Assembly (NCBI GenBank): GCA_014360645.1
Contig: JACIXD010000017.1
Span: forward strand, 24,505 to 88,504
Direction: 5' to 3'
Source: Actinomycetota bacterium
Lineage (GTDB): Bacteria; Actinomycetota; Geothermincolia; Geothermincolales; RBG-13-55-18
DNA length: 64,000 bases
The notes beneath the pieces are model-generated. The model worked only from the letters and a program-made list of their open reading frames with translations, ran no database searches and was not told the DNA's origin. Every line of letters starts with the position of its first letter. Position 1 is the stretch's first letter. Both the position numbers and the translations under genes were made by a program. Positions 51,760-60,457 of the stretch are shown here, piece by piece.

Positions 51760-52581
51760 TCAACGCATGCGCTCGTATATCCGATGCATGGGCCCGCCCA
51801 GCGCCATGCGGTAGAGGGCGGGAGAGAGCCGTTTCGCGTACCACATGAAGTGCGCCAGGGGGGTGAGAACGATCACCGCTTTCCCTTTCTTCATCCCGCG
51901 CAGGATGGAAGCTGCCGCCCGGGAAGCGGACATGCGAGGCATCATGCCGTAGGAAGCCCGTATCAGCTTCTCGCGGTCGTAGCCCCTGACCACGATGTGG
52001 TCTACGATAGGAGTGCGCAGGTTGCCGGGGCAGACCAGGGTAACGGCGATGCCCCGCGGCACGAGCTCGAGCTGCAGGGTCTCGGTCAGCCCCACCAGGC
52101 CGAACTTGGTGGTGGGGTAGGCGCTCAGGGTGGGCATGGTCACCAGGCCTCCAAGTGAGGCCACGTTGACGATGTGTCCGCTCCCTCGCTCGATCATGTC
52201 GGGGAGAAAAGCCCTGGTGACGTTGACGGGACCCCACAGATTCACGCCCATGTTCCAATCCCAGTCCTCAGGGGTGGTGTCGATGAAGTCCGCCCACGCG
52301 AAGACCCCGGCGTTGTTGATGAGCACGTCCGGCGCGCCGAACTCGACCCGCACCCTCGCGGCCATGGCCTCCACATCGCCGCGGTCGGATACGTCCGCCA
52401 GGTAGCGGCGGGCTTCCGCGCCCATGCGCTGGAGCATGGCCGCGCTCTCCTCGAGCCCCGAAGCGTCGATGCCCACGAGGAGGACCAGGGCTCCCTCTCG
52501 TCCCAGGGCCAGGGCCAGCTCGCGACCTAGGCCGCTGGCCGCCCCGGTCACCAGCGCCGTCTTGCCCTTGAGGTCCTGCAT
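51760..52581 (-). CDS. Short-chain dehydrogenase/reductase
   Basis: ATG 52581 has a perfect AAAGGAGGTGG upstream; a longer frame upstream of it is not credible. The 273-residue SDR has TGAASGLGRELA near the N-terminus, DVS, NNAG, the catalytic Ser and YPTTK (Tyr-Lys), and the usual C-terminal hydrophobic tail (HFMWYAKRLSPALYRMALGG) shared with the SDR at 8.7 kb. It probably acts on a lipid or aliphatic alcohol. It is monocistronic. Confidence 0.88.
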   Translation of the reverse strand: MQDLKGKTALVTGAASGLGRELALALGREGALVLLVGIDASGLEESAAMLQRMGAEARRYLADVSDRGDVEAMAARVRVEFGAPDVLINNAGVFAWADFIDTTPEDWDWNMGVNLWGPVNVTRAFLPDMIERGSGHIVNVASLGGLVTMPTLSAYPTTKFGLVGLTETLQLELVPRGIAVTLVCPGNLRTPIVDHIVVRGYDREKLIRASYGMMPRMSASRAAASILRGMKKGKAVIVLTPLAHFMWYAKRLSPALYRMALGGPMHRIYERMR

Positions 52582-52941
52582 GGATCCCACCTCCTTTTCC
52601 TTACCGATGGAGTCGGCAGGTCGCGGAGGTTCATAAACAGTTTTCCGTAAATCGCAGGTGCAGGTGGCGGTATCGAACCCTGAACGATACGGCGGGCGAG
52701 ATCGGGGGATTCGTGGACAGGGATAAGAAATATGTTTTGATCTGTAAGGCGATTGCAGGAAAAGGCTGTTGATCGCGGTGCTCTTCGCCCGAGTCTTTCG
52801 GAAAAGGACCGGGACGCGAACCCGATGCGCTGCCCGGATCACGGGAAGGGATAGAGCTGTGCCTACACGAAACAAGATAGCGGAGAAAGACCCGGCATTG
52901 CGGGTGCTCGGTCGCGGACGGGAACGCGGGATGTGACGGGG
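52582..52941. other. Divergent intergenic region without recognisable features
   Basis: These 360 bases lie between the SDR and the divergent membrane-ferredoxin operon. They should hold both promoters, but I see no clear consensus boxes or repeats. Confidence 0.45.
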
Positions 52942-53091
52942 ATGAAGAGGATGCCCGCAAGGAAGCGCCTGGCCTTCCTGGTGCTTGCGTGCTGCGCCCT
53001 GGCCGTCGGCATTTCCTTTATCTGGGAAGGGCCGAGGACGGTATATGCCCATGCCGTCATCATCTGCCTCGACTGCATAGGGTTGATCTAG
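52942..53091 (+). CDS. CD1871A-like small CXXC membrane protein
   Basis: This 49-residue gene is short. It starts MKRMPARKRLAFLVLACCAL with one transmembrane helix and ends AHAVIICLDCIGLI, where CLDC forms the CXXC motif at the very C-terminus. Small proteins ending ICxECIGIG belong to the CD1871A family found before NapH/FMN-linked membrane proteins in anaerobes. It ends 3 bp before the membrane ferredoxin gene, so they are co-translated. A redox role on the outer face of the membrane is likely. Confidence 0.75.
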   Translation: MKRMPARKRLAFLVLACCALAVGISFIWEGPRTVYAHAVIICLDCIGLI

Positions 53092-53094
53092 GGC

Positions 53095-54000
53095 ATGAAA
53101 AACAAGGGATACCCCCGCAGGATGACCCAGGTCCTCGGTGCCCTGGCCATCAACCCCTATTTCGTCTATTTCTCGTCCCGCCTCACCTACCAGGGAGGGG
53201 TCAAGGGGGTATGCGTGCCCGGCCTCAACTGCTACGCCTGCCCCTTGACCGTGTTCGCCTGCCCCATCGGGAGCCTGCAGCATTCCTTCACCCTCATGTC
53301 GCCCCGGGTGAAAGGCTCGCTCTCCCGGGCCTTCGCCTCGCTGTTCTACGTCCTCGGCTCCGTGGGGCTGGTGGGCGCGGTGGTGGGGAGGATGCCCTGC
53401 GGCTGGATCTGCCCCTTCGGCCTCCTCCAGGAGCTGCTGCACAAGATACCCGCGCCCAAGCTCCGCCTGCCCTCCTGGATGCGCTGGGGCCGCTACGGGT
53501 TCCTGGTGGTCCTCGTGGCCTTCGTCCCCTTCCTCACCGCCGCGAGCTGGTTCTCCCGCCTCTGCCCCGCGGGCGCCCTCGAGGGGGCGGTGCCGCTCAG
53601 GCTGATCCCCCCAGCTACGCCGCTGCCCGCCTCGGGATGGTTCTTCTGGCTGAAGATGGCCATACTCGCGGCCTTCCTGCTGTGGTTCGTCTTCTCCAGA
53701 CGGCCCTTCTGCCGGACCGTCTGCCCGCTGGGCGCCATGCTCGGGCTCTGCAACCGCTTCAGCCTCTACAGCATGGCGGTGGACGACTCCTCCTGCACCT
53801 CCTGCGGCCGCTGCCGGGAGGTCTGTCCCGTGGACATCGACATACGAGACGATCCCAACTCCCCCGACTGCGTGCGCTGTCTGCAGTGCAGGAAGGCATG
53901 CCCAGCCGGCGCCGTGACCGCGGGTTTCAGGTCCCCGAGAGAGGGGTTTCGCACCGGAAAAAGGGCGGCCGCTCCCGGCGCCGCGGAGAAAGCATCCTAG
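53095..54000 (+). CDS. Membrane-bound 4Fe-4S protein (NapH/YccM-like)
   Basis: The 301-residue protein has about five helices with CGWICPFGLLQE and FCRTVCPLGAMLG, the NapH/CcoG-style membrane Cys loops. An N-terminal Cys cluster (C40, C46, C49, C56) precedes them. A C-terminal 2[4Fe-4S] ferredoxin domain reads CTSCGRCREVCPVDI and CVRCLQCRKACPAGAV. It would carry electrons across or along the membrane, possibly to the CXXC peptide encoded just upstream and the thioredoxin selenoprotein encoded downstream on the other strand. Confidence 0.88.
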   Translation: MKNKGYPRRMTQVLGALAINPYFVYFSSRLTYQGGVKGVCVPGLNCYACPLTVFACPIGSLQHSFTLMSPRVKGSLSRAFASLFYVLGSVGLVGAVVGRMPCGWICPFGLLQELLHKIPAPKLRLPSWMRWGRYGFLVVLVAFVPFLTAASWFSRLCPAGALEGAVPLRLIPPATPLPASGWFFWLKMAILAAFLLWFVFSRRPFCRTVCPLGAMLGLCNRFSLYSMAVDDSSCTSCGRCREVCPVDIDIRDDPNSPDCVRCLQCRKACPAGAVTAGFRSPREGFRTGKRAAAPGAAEKAS

Positions 54001-54259
54001 GAAAGGCCCGTTTTTCCGCGCCGTTTCTCATGGTCACGGACGTACGGTCCCGCGGCCGCGGCCCGGGTGAATGCCGGGGTGGCGACGGTGCCCTCTACCA
54101 GGGAGGCCGATCCTGATACCACGGCCTTATATGGATGAGATCTATGGGTGAGATCTGCCCCTCCACCGGGCTTTACCGGAGATCGCGGTTTTCGCAATGG
54201 GTTTAAAGCCGCATCTCGTCGCGGCGGCTATCCGTTCCCGCGTGCTGGACTCCGGATCC

Positions 54260-54655
54260 TCAAGACCCGGAGGCTTTCTCCATGGCTGCGCGCAGCTCCG
54301 CCTTGCTGGGGGTCCCCACGAAGGTCTTAACGACGGACCCCGAGGCGTCGAGGACCACGATGGTCGGGACCGCCTGTATCCTGTATTCACGTGCCCTGGC
54401 GGTGTTCTTGCTGGCGTCGATCTCCACGTAGGGAACGGCATTACCCATCTCCTCTACCAGGCCCTGCACGAGGGCTTTGGCCGCGGGGCAGGCAGGTCAT
54501 GTGGGGGTGGTGAAGAGGAGCACCTGGGCCTTGCCCTCCTGGACGTCCCCGCCTCCCGGCGCCGTACCCCCGCCGTTCTTGCCGCAGCCGGCCGCCGGAA
54601 ACAGAGCGGCGGCAAGAGTCGCCAGCGTGAGGAGTAAGAGAAGCTTTCTAAACAT
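54260..54655 (-). CDS. Selenocysteine-containing thioredoxin-like lipoprotein (UGA recoded)
   Basis: ATG 54655 follows AAAGGAGG. The frame reads through one TGA (54499-54497), giving a 131-residue protein. It has a lipoprotein signal (LLLLLTLATLAAALFPAAGC, C24), a Gly linker, strand QVLLFTTPT, then U53-P-A-C56, and the rest of a thioredoxin fold (VEEMGNAVPYVEIDASKN, YRIQAVPTIVVLD). The TGA falls exactly where thioredoxins have the first Cys of CXXC, and the downstream frame keeps the conserved cis-Pro (AVPT). A hairpin with a GU-containing apical loop follows the UGA, as expected for a bacterial SECIS. Without recoding the gene would be two useless fragments. It probably acts outside the membrane in disulfide or peroxide reduction. 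Confidence 0.85.
54461..54475 (-). promoter_or_regulatory. Candidate bacterial SECIS hairpin
   Basis: In the mRNA, GCCCU and AGGGC pair around a CGUGC loop whose G-U matches the bacterial SECIS apical loop. The loop is about 27 nt after the UGA, inside the 16-37 nt window known for bacterial elements. CCA/UGG pairs can extend the stem. Confidence 0.65.
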
Positions 54656-54793
54656 GGCCGTCACCCCCTCCTTTCCGCACCGACTATCTCCCATGCGGGT
54701 GGATGTCCTCGCCGGAGTGAAGCCGGCTTGCCCCGGGTCGTATTAAAACGCAAGGGAAAGTGTGGCATGAAGTCGCCGGCCGTGCAGCTCGTA

Positions 54794-55027
54794 TCAGGCC
54801 TTGAGGGCGCGTATCTTTTCCGCCAGGGCGCTGCCCACGTCCTTGCCGGAGAAAAAGGAGACCGACTTGTCTATCTTTTCCGCCAGTTCGGGGAGCTTGT
54901 CAGGGGTGAGGGCGTCAGGCGTGGTGCCTATAAGCTCGCAGTTCTTCTTTACCGTCGCCTTGGCGATGAAATCTCCCACCGCGTCGGCCAGTATCTTCTC
55001 TATCTCCTGCGCCAGCTTGTTCGCCAA
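54794..55027 (-). CDS. Small helical protein of unknown function
   Basis: TTG 55027 follows GGAGGAGGGAC. The 77-residue protein is mainly helical (ANKLAQEIEKILADAVGDFI, ALTPDKLPELAEKIDKSVSF) with one Cys (KKNCELIGTTPDALT). Similar small proteins occur in anaerobes without a known role. It is transcribed in the same direction as the HAMP protein and the selenoprotein. Confidence 0.65.
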   Translation of the reverse strand: MANKLAQEIEKILADAVGDFIAKATVKKNCELIGTTPDALTPDKLPELAEKIDKSVSFFSGKDVGSALAEKIRALKA

Positions 55028-55185
55028 AGTCCCTCCTCCTGCGGCTATTGCCCTGCGTTCTGCGTCTTTTGACCCGGCAATCCTTGCGGCTGATCTCCCT
55101 CCACCCGGTAATCCGATTTTCCCATGAATATATCGTTATCTACAGGCGGAAACTTAATCCCCGGACGACAAATACCCCCCGGGTA

Positions 55186-56043
55186 TTATGGCCGCATCTC
55201 CTCGTCCATGCGCCGCAATACTTTCTGGCCGCTGCGCAGCAGTCCCTGCAGCGCGGCATAGGCGCTGTCCTCGTCCACCTGGACCTCGCCCTCATGCGTC
55301 CCCGCGATGATATCCTCCGCCGTGCGGTTGAGCTCCTCTATGGGCTTGGCCACGTACTTGCGGGTGAAGTGGCGAAGCACCAGGGTGGTGATGAGAAGGC
55401 TGAGGGCTACGGCGACGATCGAGACCGCCGTAAGCCTTGCCACCAGGTTGTTCCTCTGATCCCGGAAGAATCTCTCCACCGACCTCATGGCCTCGGTGCG
55501 ATCGATGATCATGTTGATCTGGAACTCCTCCAGGCCGATCACGCTGAGGTCTATGGGATAGAGGATGGAGATGAACAGGCCTTCCCTGTCGCCTATCCTG
55601 TCCAGGGTCAGATAATCGTTCAAGGCGGGTAGAGTGGTGATATCATCGGGGTCGATGTCGAAGTCAGAGGATGTCCGGTAGGCGACCGGCCTACCGCCCC
55701 TGATGATCCCGATATAATCGAGGGGATAGAAGTTGATGGCGAAATCGCCTATGAAATCGTAGAACACCTCCCAGTTGCCCTTGATTATCTCGTACATGGT
55801 CTTCTCGTTGAACATCCCCGCCATGCGCATGTCCCCGCTCATGGCGTTGATGTTGTCGCCTATGCCCGTGAGGGTGAAGACCGATTCCTCCACCACCAGC
55901 TCCTTGTTGCGCTCGATGTTCCGGTTGGTGGTGAGGATCACGTCCACCATGAAGTAGGCGATCACGGCCAGCACCAGTGCCAGGGTCACCGCGGATACGG
56001 CGACCATCAGCTTGCGCATCTCCTTGCCAGTCTTTGTCTTCAT
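55186..56043 (-). CDS. HAMP-domain sensor-like membrane protein without output domain
   Basis: The 285-residue protein has one N-terminal helix (LMVAVSAVTLALVLAVIAYF) and an extracytoplasmic sensor region of about 150 residues with NAMSGDMRMAGMFNEKTMYE. A second helix follows (AVSIVAVALSLLITTLVL), then a HAMP segment (YVAKPIEELNRTAEDIIAG). It ends about 40 residues after HAMP with no kinase, cyclase or methyl-accepting domain. It may be a standalone receptor that signals through a partner. Confidence 0.8.
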   Translation of the reverse strand: MKTKTGKEMRKLMVAVSAVTLALVLAVIAYFMVDVILTTNRNIERNKELVVEESVFTLTGIGDNINAMSGDMRMAGMFNEKTMYEIIKGNWEVFYDFIGDFAINFYPLDYIGIIRGGRPVAYRTSSDFDIDPDDITTLPALNDYLTLDRIGDREGLFISILYPIDLSVIGLEEFQINMIIDRTEAMRSVERFFRDQRNNLVARLTAVSIVAVALSLLITTLVLRHFTRKYVAKPIEELNRTAEDIIAGTHEGEVQVDEDSAYAALQGLLRSGQKVLRRMDEEMRP

Positions 56044-56446
56044 CTTCCTCTCCTACGCCGGCGAAAAAGCCCCATTACCGTTGGTTTACTTATACAAGTA
56101 TCGTCTGAATGTATGTGAAACTTGAAGGGCTCTGGCCTTCATCGAGGGAGGCCATGCTTAAGAACGAGGAGAGCGGGGACCAGGCCGGAGGCGCTCGGCC
56201 GTATCCGGTTGCGGGCGCGGGAATCGACCGCGAGGTACGGTGCCCGCGGGGCCCGTTCTTGCAAGGGATCCACGTGGTGAACGCGGGCGGGATGGGCCGA
56301 GTGCGGGGGAGGTTATACAATGACAGAGACGGAGTGGACGATGTCTGAGGCAGGGCGGCGGGAAGAGGCGCTCCGGCCAGCGGGCGCGCGCCGTGCCTCG
56401 AGGCCCTGGCGGGGAAGGGATGACACCGGAGAGGCGGGTGATAAAG
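56044..56446. other. Divergent intergenic region without recognisable features
   Basis: No gene is supported in these 403 bases between the HAMP protein and the ferredoxin-AOR operon. GATACTTGTATAAGT-like AT-rich sequence at 56085-56105 could be a promoter for the minus strand. Confidence 0.45.
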
Positions 56447-56656
56447 ATGAGGTTCATAGCCGAGAGGTGTACGGGGTGCGAGACCTGCCGGCTCATCTGC
56501 TCGCTCTACCATGACGGGACGTGCGATCCATCCCTTGCCCGCCTCGAAGGGGAACGGCTTGGGCCGTCGCAGAAGCTGGCTTTCCTGCCGCATTGCGACG
56601 GGTGCGCCGTGTGCGCCGATTTCTGCCCCTACGGCGCTATAGAGGAGGAAGACTAG
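56447..56656 (+). CDS. Ferredoxin-type 4Fe-4S protein, AOR partner
   Basis: ATG 56447 gives 69 residues with two Cys clusters: CTGCETCRLIC (C8, C11, C14, C18) and CDGCAVCADFCPYGAI, the second close to the standard 4Fe-4S pattern. It is co-directional with the AOR gene and ends 1 bp before it. Small ferredoxins of this HycB-like type shuttle electrons from aldehyde:ferredoxin oxidoreductases. A start at 56420 would add nine residues. Confidence 0.85.
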   Translation: MRFIAERCTGCETCRLICSLYHDGTCDPSLARLEGERLGPSQKLAFLPHCDGCAVCADFCPYGAIEEED

Positions 56657-56657
56657 G

Positions 56658-58496
56658 ATGAAGAAGTGGGGATATACGGGCAAGGCGCTCGAAATAGACC
56701 TGGGGAGCGGCGAGGTCTCCCTGGCGGGATATCCCGAGGAGTACACAAACCGCTATCTGGGCGGATTCGGCGTGAACAACCGCCTTTTCCTGGAGCGCTC
56801 CCGGCCGGGGACCGACCCCTTCGACCCGGGCAACCCCGTGGTGCTGGGGGCCGGTCCTCTCGTGGGCACCGCGGTTCCCGGAAGCTCTAGGGTGATGGCC
56901 AACGCGCGCGTGCCCCTTACCGGCGCGGCGGCCTCGGCCAGCGGGAGCATGGGCCTGGGGGCGCATATGAAATGGTCGGGCATGGACCACGTGGTGCTGG
57001 TGGGCAGGGCGCCCAAACCGATCCTTATATATATTGAAAACGGGCGGGTTGAACTCCTTCCCGCTACCTCTCTCTGGGGCAAGGGCATGTTCGAGACCAC
57101 CCGAGCCCTCTGGGAGGCCTACCCGGGGTCATCGGTGCTCGCCATCGGACCCGCGGGCGAGAACCTCGTCCACCTCTCCCTGGCTGTGATCGACGCCTGC
57201 GCCACCCTGGGGCGGGGCGGCCTGGCGGCGGTGCTGGGCTCCAAGAACGTGAAGGCCCTGGTGGTGAAGGGCTCCGGGGGGGTGGAGGTCGCCGACCCCG
57301 GACGCCTGCGGGCGCTGCTGAGGGGGTTGCATGACCGGCTTGCCCGCTGGGAGATGCGCCAGGGAGCCCTGGAGCTGGGCATGATCGGGGCCTGGCCCAT
57401 GTACGCGGGCCAGCTCATGCCCTACGGTTCCACGGAAGACGACCTGCGCGAGATGACGGAGCGTTTCGGGCCCGGCGCCTATCTAAAGCTGAAAAAGAAG
57501 AGGATAGCCTGCCCCTCCTGTTTCCTCGCGGACAAGGACGAGCTTCTGCTTCCGACCTCGGGCGAGAGCGTCTATTCCACCTCCTTCCTCAACGCCGCCA
57601 TCATCGGCTGCGCCCTGGGCATGGAGGACGCCGAGCAGGCGGCCTCGACCCTTGCGCTCTTAGACGACCTGGGACTGGATTTCATGACCCTGAGCTGGCA
57701 GGCCGCCTACCTGCTGGAGCTGCGGGAGCACGGCCTCCTCGCTCCGGAGGACGCCGAGGGCATTCCCCTCCACAGAGGGGCGGCCTTGCTTCGCGAGCTG
57801 GCGGCCAGGGTGACGGAGCGAAAGGGGGAGATAGGCGAGGCCTTGGCACGGGGCTGGCGCGGGGCCTTCGAGCTCTTCGGGGAGGATACCCGGCGCTTCA
57901 CCATGTTGGTGCGGGACCAGGACTGCCTGTATGACCCGCGCGTGAGCGGGCTCGGGACCATGGAGTTCGAGCAGATCGTCTCCCCCCGTGGCCCCACCTC
58001 GGCCAGCGCCGGATCCGCCACCTACGTGCCGGGGCAGACCCCGGAAAACCTGCGCCGGCTCACCCAGCGCATGGGGGCGAGCGAGGAGGCCCTGGACCGC
58101 ATCTTCTCCCCTCCCTGGGGGATGAACGTGGGAAGGCTGACGCGCTATTCCGAGGACTGGTTCAGCCTCTTCTCCAGCCTGGGCATCTGCAACCGCTTCC
58201 AGATCAACCGCTTCTACCACGCCGATCTCATCCGCGACCTGCTGGCGGCGGTCACCGGCGTGGAGCTGGAGACGGAGGAGATGATGCGCCGGGCGGCGGC
58301 CGGTTTCGAGCTCTACCGGGAGCTGGGGGCGCGCGAAGGCCTGGGCCCCGATAAGGACGTCCCCCCCGAGGCCTGGTTCGAGGAGGGACCGCTGTGGGGG
58401 CGGGGCGGCAGGTTGAGGGACTATTTCGGAAACGAACTGAGCCGGGAGGACGTAATGGCCCTTCTGGGTGATTACTACGACGAGCGGAGCCGGTAG
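56658..58496 (+). CDS. Aldehyde:ferredoxin oxidoreductase family W/Mo enzyme
   Basis: The 612-residue protein is full length for the AOR family. The N-terminus carries the pterin-binding start (GYTGKALEIDLGSGEVSLAG, RYLGGFGVNNRLF) and MANARVPLTGAAASASGSMG. The iron-sulfur site reads CPSC (C285, C288), position 292 is Asp where most AORs have the third Cys, and LGIC supplies C511. GAGGAGGAAGA precedes the ATG. It oxidises an aldehyde to an acid with ferredoxin as acceptor, using the upstream ferredoxin. The Asp ligand is unusual and may tune the cluster or mark a subfamily. Confidence 0.9.
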   Translation: MKKWGYTGKALEIDLGSGEVSLAGYPEEYTNRYLGGFGVNNRLFLERSRPGTDPFDPGNPVVLGAGPLVGTAVPGSSRVMANARVPLTGAAASASGSMGLGAHMKWSGMDHVVLVGRAPKPILIYIENGRVELLPATSLWGKGMFETTRALWEAYPGSSVLAIGPAGENLVHLSLAVIDACATLGRGGLAAVLGSKNVKALVVKGSGGVEVADPGRLRALLRGLHDRLARWEMRQGALELGMIGAWPMYAGQLMPYGSTEDDLREMTERFGPGAYLKLKKKRIACPSCFLADKDELLLPTSGESVYSTSFLNAAIIGCALGMEDAEQAASTLALLDDLGLDFMTLSWQAAYLLELREHGLLAPEDAEGIPLHRGAALLRELAARVTERKGEIGEALARGWRGAFELFGEDTRRFTMLVRDQDCLYDPRVSGLGTMEFEQIVSPRGPTSASAGSATYVPGQTPENLRRLTQRMGASEEALDRIFSPPWGMNVGRLTRYSEDWFSLFSSLGICNRFQINRFYHADLIRDLLAAVTGVELETEEMMRRAAAGFELYRELGAREGLGPDKDVPPEAWFEEGPLWGRGGRLRDYFGNELSREDVMALLGDYYDERSR

Positions 58497-58699
58497 GATG
58501 AACCATGCCGGATCGGGATACGGCATAGGCGGTCCCCTAGCGGTTATCGCTTCGTTGAGCGGAGCAGGCAGCGGAAGCCGCCAGCCGTTGGGGCGAGGAG
58601 AAGAGGCCAAAGATCATCCTCGCGGCCTCATCGCTTCCCCGGAAGCATTAGAGGTGAGGACGAGGGAAGGTAACGGGAAAGAACGGAGACGAATCGGTC

Positions 58700-59167
58700 G
58701 TGGGCTCCATTGACAGGGAATACATGCTGCTGGCCCTGGAGGAAGCGCGCATCGCCGCCGCCGAGGGCGAGGTCCCCGTGGGCGCGGTACTGGTGAGGGA
58801 GGGCAAGGTGATCGCCAGCACCCATAACCGCAGGGAGGCGACGGGCAATCCCCTGGACCACGCGGAGATCCTGGCCCTGATGGAGGGCGCGCGGCGCACG
58901 GGGAGCTGGCGCCTGGAAGGGACTACCATGTACGTGACCCTCGAGCCTTGCCCCATGTGCGCTGGAGCCCTGGTGCAGGCGCGGGTGGCCAGGCTGGTCT
59001 TCGGGGCGCGCGACCTCAAGCTGGGGGCGGCGGGGAGCCGCTATAACCTCGTCCACGACGAGACCACCCATCACCGCCTGGAGGTGGTCGACGGCATCCT
59101 GGAGGAGGAATGCCTGGATGTGCTGCGCGCCTTCTTCGAGGCCAGGCGCAACGGCGACGGGAGTTGA
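58700..59167 (+). CDS. tadA: tRNA-adenosine deaminase
   Basis: GTG 58700 opens a 155-residue protein with the deaminase zinc site HAE (H54, E56) and PCPMC (C84, C87), and VPVGAVLV, TGNPLDHAEIL, typical of TadA. It converts A34 to inosine in tRNA-Arg(ACG), whose gene lies at 51.5 kb, which makes an essential activity likely. The last 67 coding bases and stop are duplicated downstream. Confidence 0.93.
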   Translation: MGSIDREYMLLALEEARIAAAEGEVPVGAVLVREGKVIASTHNRREATGNPLDHAEILALMEGARRTGSWRLEGTTMYVTLEPCPMCAGALVQARVARLVFGARDLKLGAAGSRYNLVHDETTHHRLEVVDGILEEECLDVLRAFFEARRNGDGS

Positions 59168-59345
59168 AGGCGGCTCTGAGCCCCGTGATCTACGGCTCTA
59201 ATTTCAGGAGCGAAAAGGTAAAACAGTGACACGAGTTGACGGCGTCCCCCCGTTGTACCAAAGGCGGCGCCTGGAGGAGGAATGCCTGGATGTGCTGCAC
59301 GCCTTCTTCGAGGCCAGACGCAACGGCGACGGGAGTTGAAGGCGG
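59098..59345. repeat. 76-bp direct repeat echoing the 3' end of tadA
   Basis: CCTGGAGGAGGAATGCCTGG and the 56 bases after it occur at 59098-59173 (coding end of tadA, stop and 6 bases beyond) and 59270-59345 (offset 172 bp). There are two differences, both G in the gene and A in the echo. Confidence 0.95.
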
Positions 59346-59423
59346 TTCCAGGCTGCGATGAGGATGGTGCCCGCAGGTTGGCCGCACGGTCATCGGTTAT
59401 CCAGCTCCTCCATGGCCGGCCCC

Positions 59424-59531
59424 GGCACCCCTTTTGTGTCCTTATCGGAGAACGGGGCTTAGCTCGAGGCAATCGGTTCCCATTACCCGGGCCACCCGGC
59501 ACCCCCTTTTGTGTCCTTATCGGAGAACGGG
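59424..59531. repeat. About 33-bp direct repeat pair, 74-75-bp offset
   Basis: GGCACCCCTTTTGTGTCCTT with ATCGGAGAACGGG at 59424-59456 recurs at 59498-59531 with one extra C. It lies between the tadA echo and tRNA-Ser. Confidence 0.88.
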
Positions 59532-59654
59532 TGCGCACAAGCGCCGCCGTAGGCCTTCATGGTCATCCCCGGCCCTCTTTCATCGCAACGGGATGGATCG
59601 CCAACCATTATCGGAGGGGAGCCTGGATTCGGTATAACGCCGTGGATATCGGTG

Positions 59655-59683
59655 TTGGAAGGGACCGCGGGTCGCCCTATAAT
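59655..59683 (+). promoter_or_regulatory. Promoter of tRNA-Ser (CGA)
   Basis: TTGGAA (59655-59660) and a perfect TATAAT (59678-59683) are 17 bp apart, ten bases before the tRNA 5' end. Confidence 0.72.
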
Positions 59684-59693
59684 GGGGATGCGC

Positions 59694-59789
<96 letters not shown>

Positions 59790-60067
59790 ATGTTTGAGCA
59801 GGAGTTTTATAGACTTGCCTTCGTTAGCGGAAAGACGCATAAACTTGCCGAAAACGTACTGTGACAAATTTGAGGCTCATGTTTCATATGAACTGAGGAA
59901 GTCTTTTAAAATATGAAGATTTCCCCTGTGAGGTTACCCAATGGCGTTATCTAAAGTCAAAACGTCCGCAGACATCTGGTCCCGCGTTCTGCCATCTAGA
60001 TTACGACCGTTCCTCTTCTTGTTTACTCCTCCCCACTGCTTAAAAAGAAAGGCGCCTTTGCCGTTAA

Positions 60068-60374
60068 TCACTGATCACATATATCTTTGACCCAAGCGGG
60101 ATCCATCGGCCGGACTATTGGGCCCGATTCTCCTCCAATAATAACCCAATCAACACATTCCAGATTAATATCGTGAATTGGTCCAAGCAAGGGTTCAAAC
60201 GATACAAACTTAATGCAGGCATCTGTTTGGCTTAAATGATCTATACGGTACTTATATTCGGAGTTCTCTACACTGACGCCCATCCAAACATTATGTGCCC
60301 AGGGCAACTCCGGACTTAACTTACGCAGCCGTTTCGAACGATTTGTGAGAACCTGGAACGGCCACGTCCTAAAC
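60068..60374 (-). pseudogene. Phage Gp37/Gp68-like (DUF5131) fragment cut by an IS
   Basis: In the minus frame the sequence reads TWPFQVLTNRSKRLRKLSPE, then LPWAHNVWMGVSVENSEYKY, KFVSFEPLLGPI and VDWVIIGGESGPIVRPMDPA before a stop. This is the middle of a DUF5131 (Gp37/Gp68, radical-SAM-like) protein. The N-terminal part is missing where the IS256-family element begins (about 60375), and the C-terminus is shorter than the family. It is a remnant, probably from a prophage or defence island. Base composition is lower in GC than the rest of the window. Confidence 0.75.
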
Positions 60375-60457
60375 TGTCTGTAAATTCTTAGCGGTCTGGA
60401 CTACCATATCGGTCGTTAAGCGCAAACAAAGCAACCGATGGAAAGGAGTCCAGACCC

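Noticed and set aside
59098..59345. Diversity-generating retroelement (variable and template repeats) at gene ends
   Set aside because: No reverse transcriptase is present, the differences are few and not adenine-specific, and the genes (tadA, msrA) are not typical targets.
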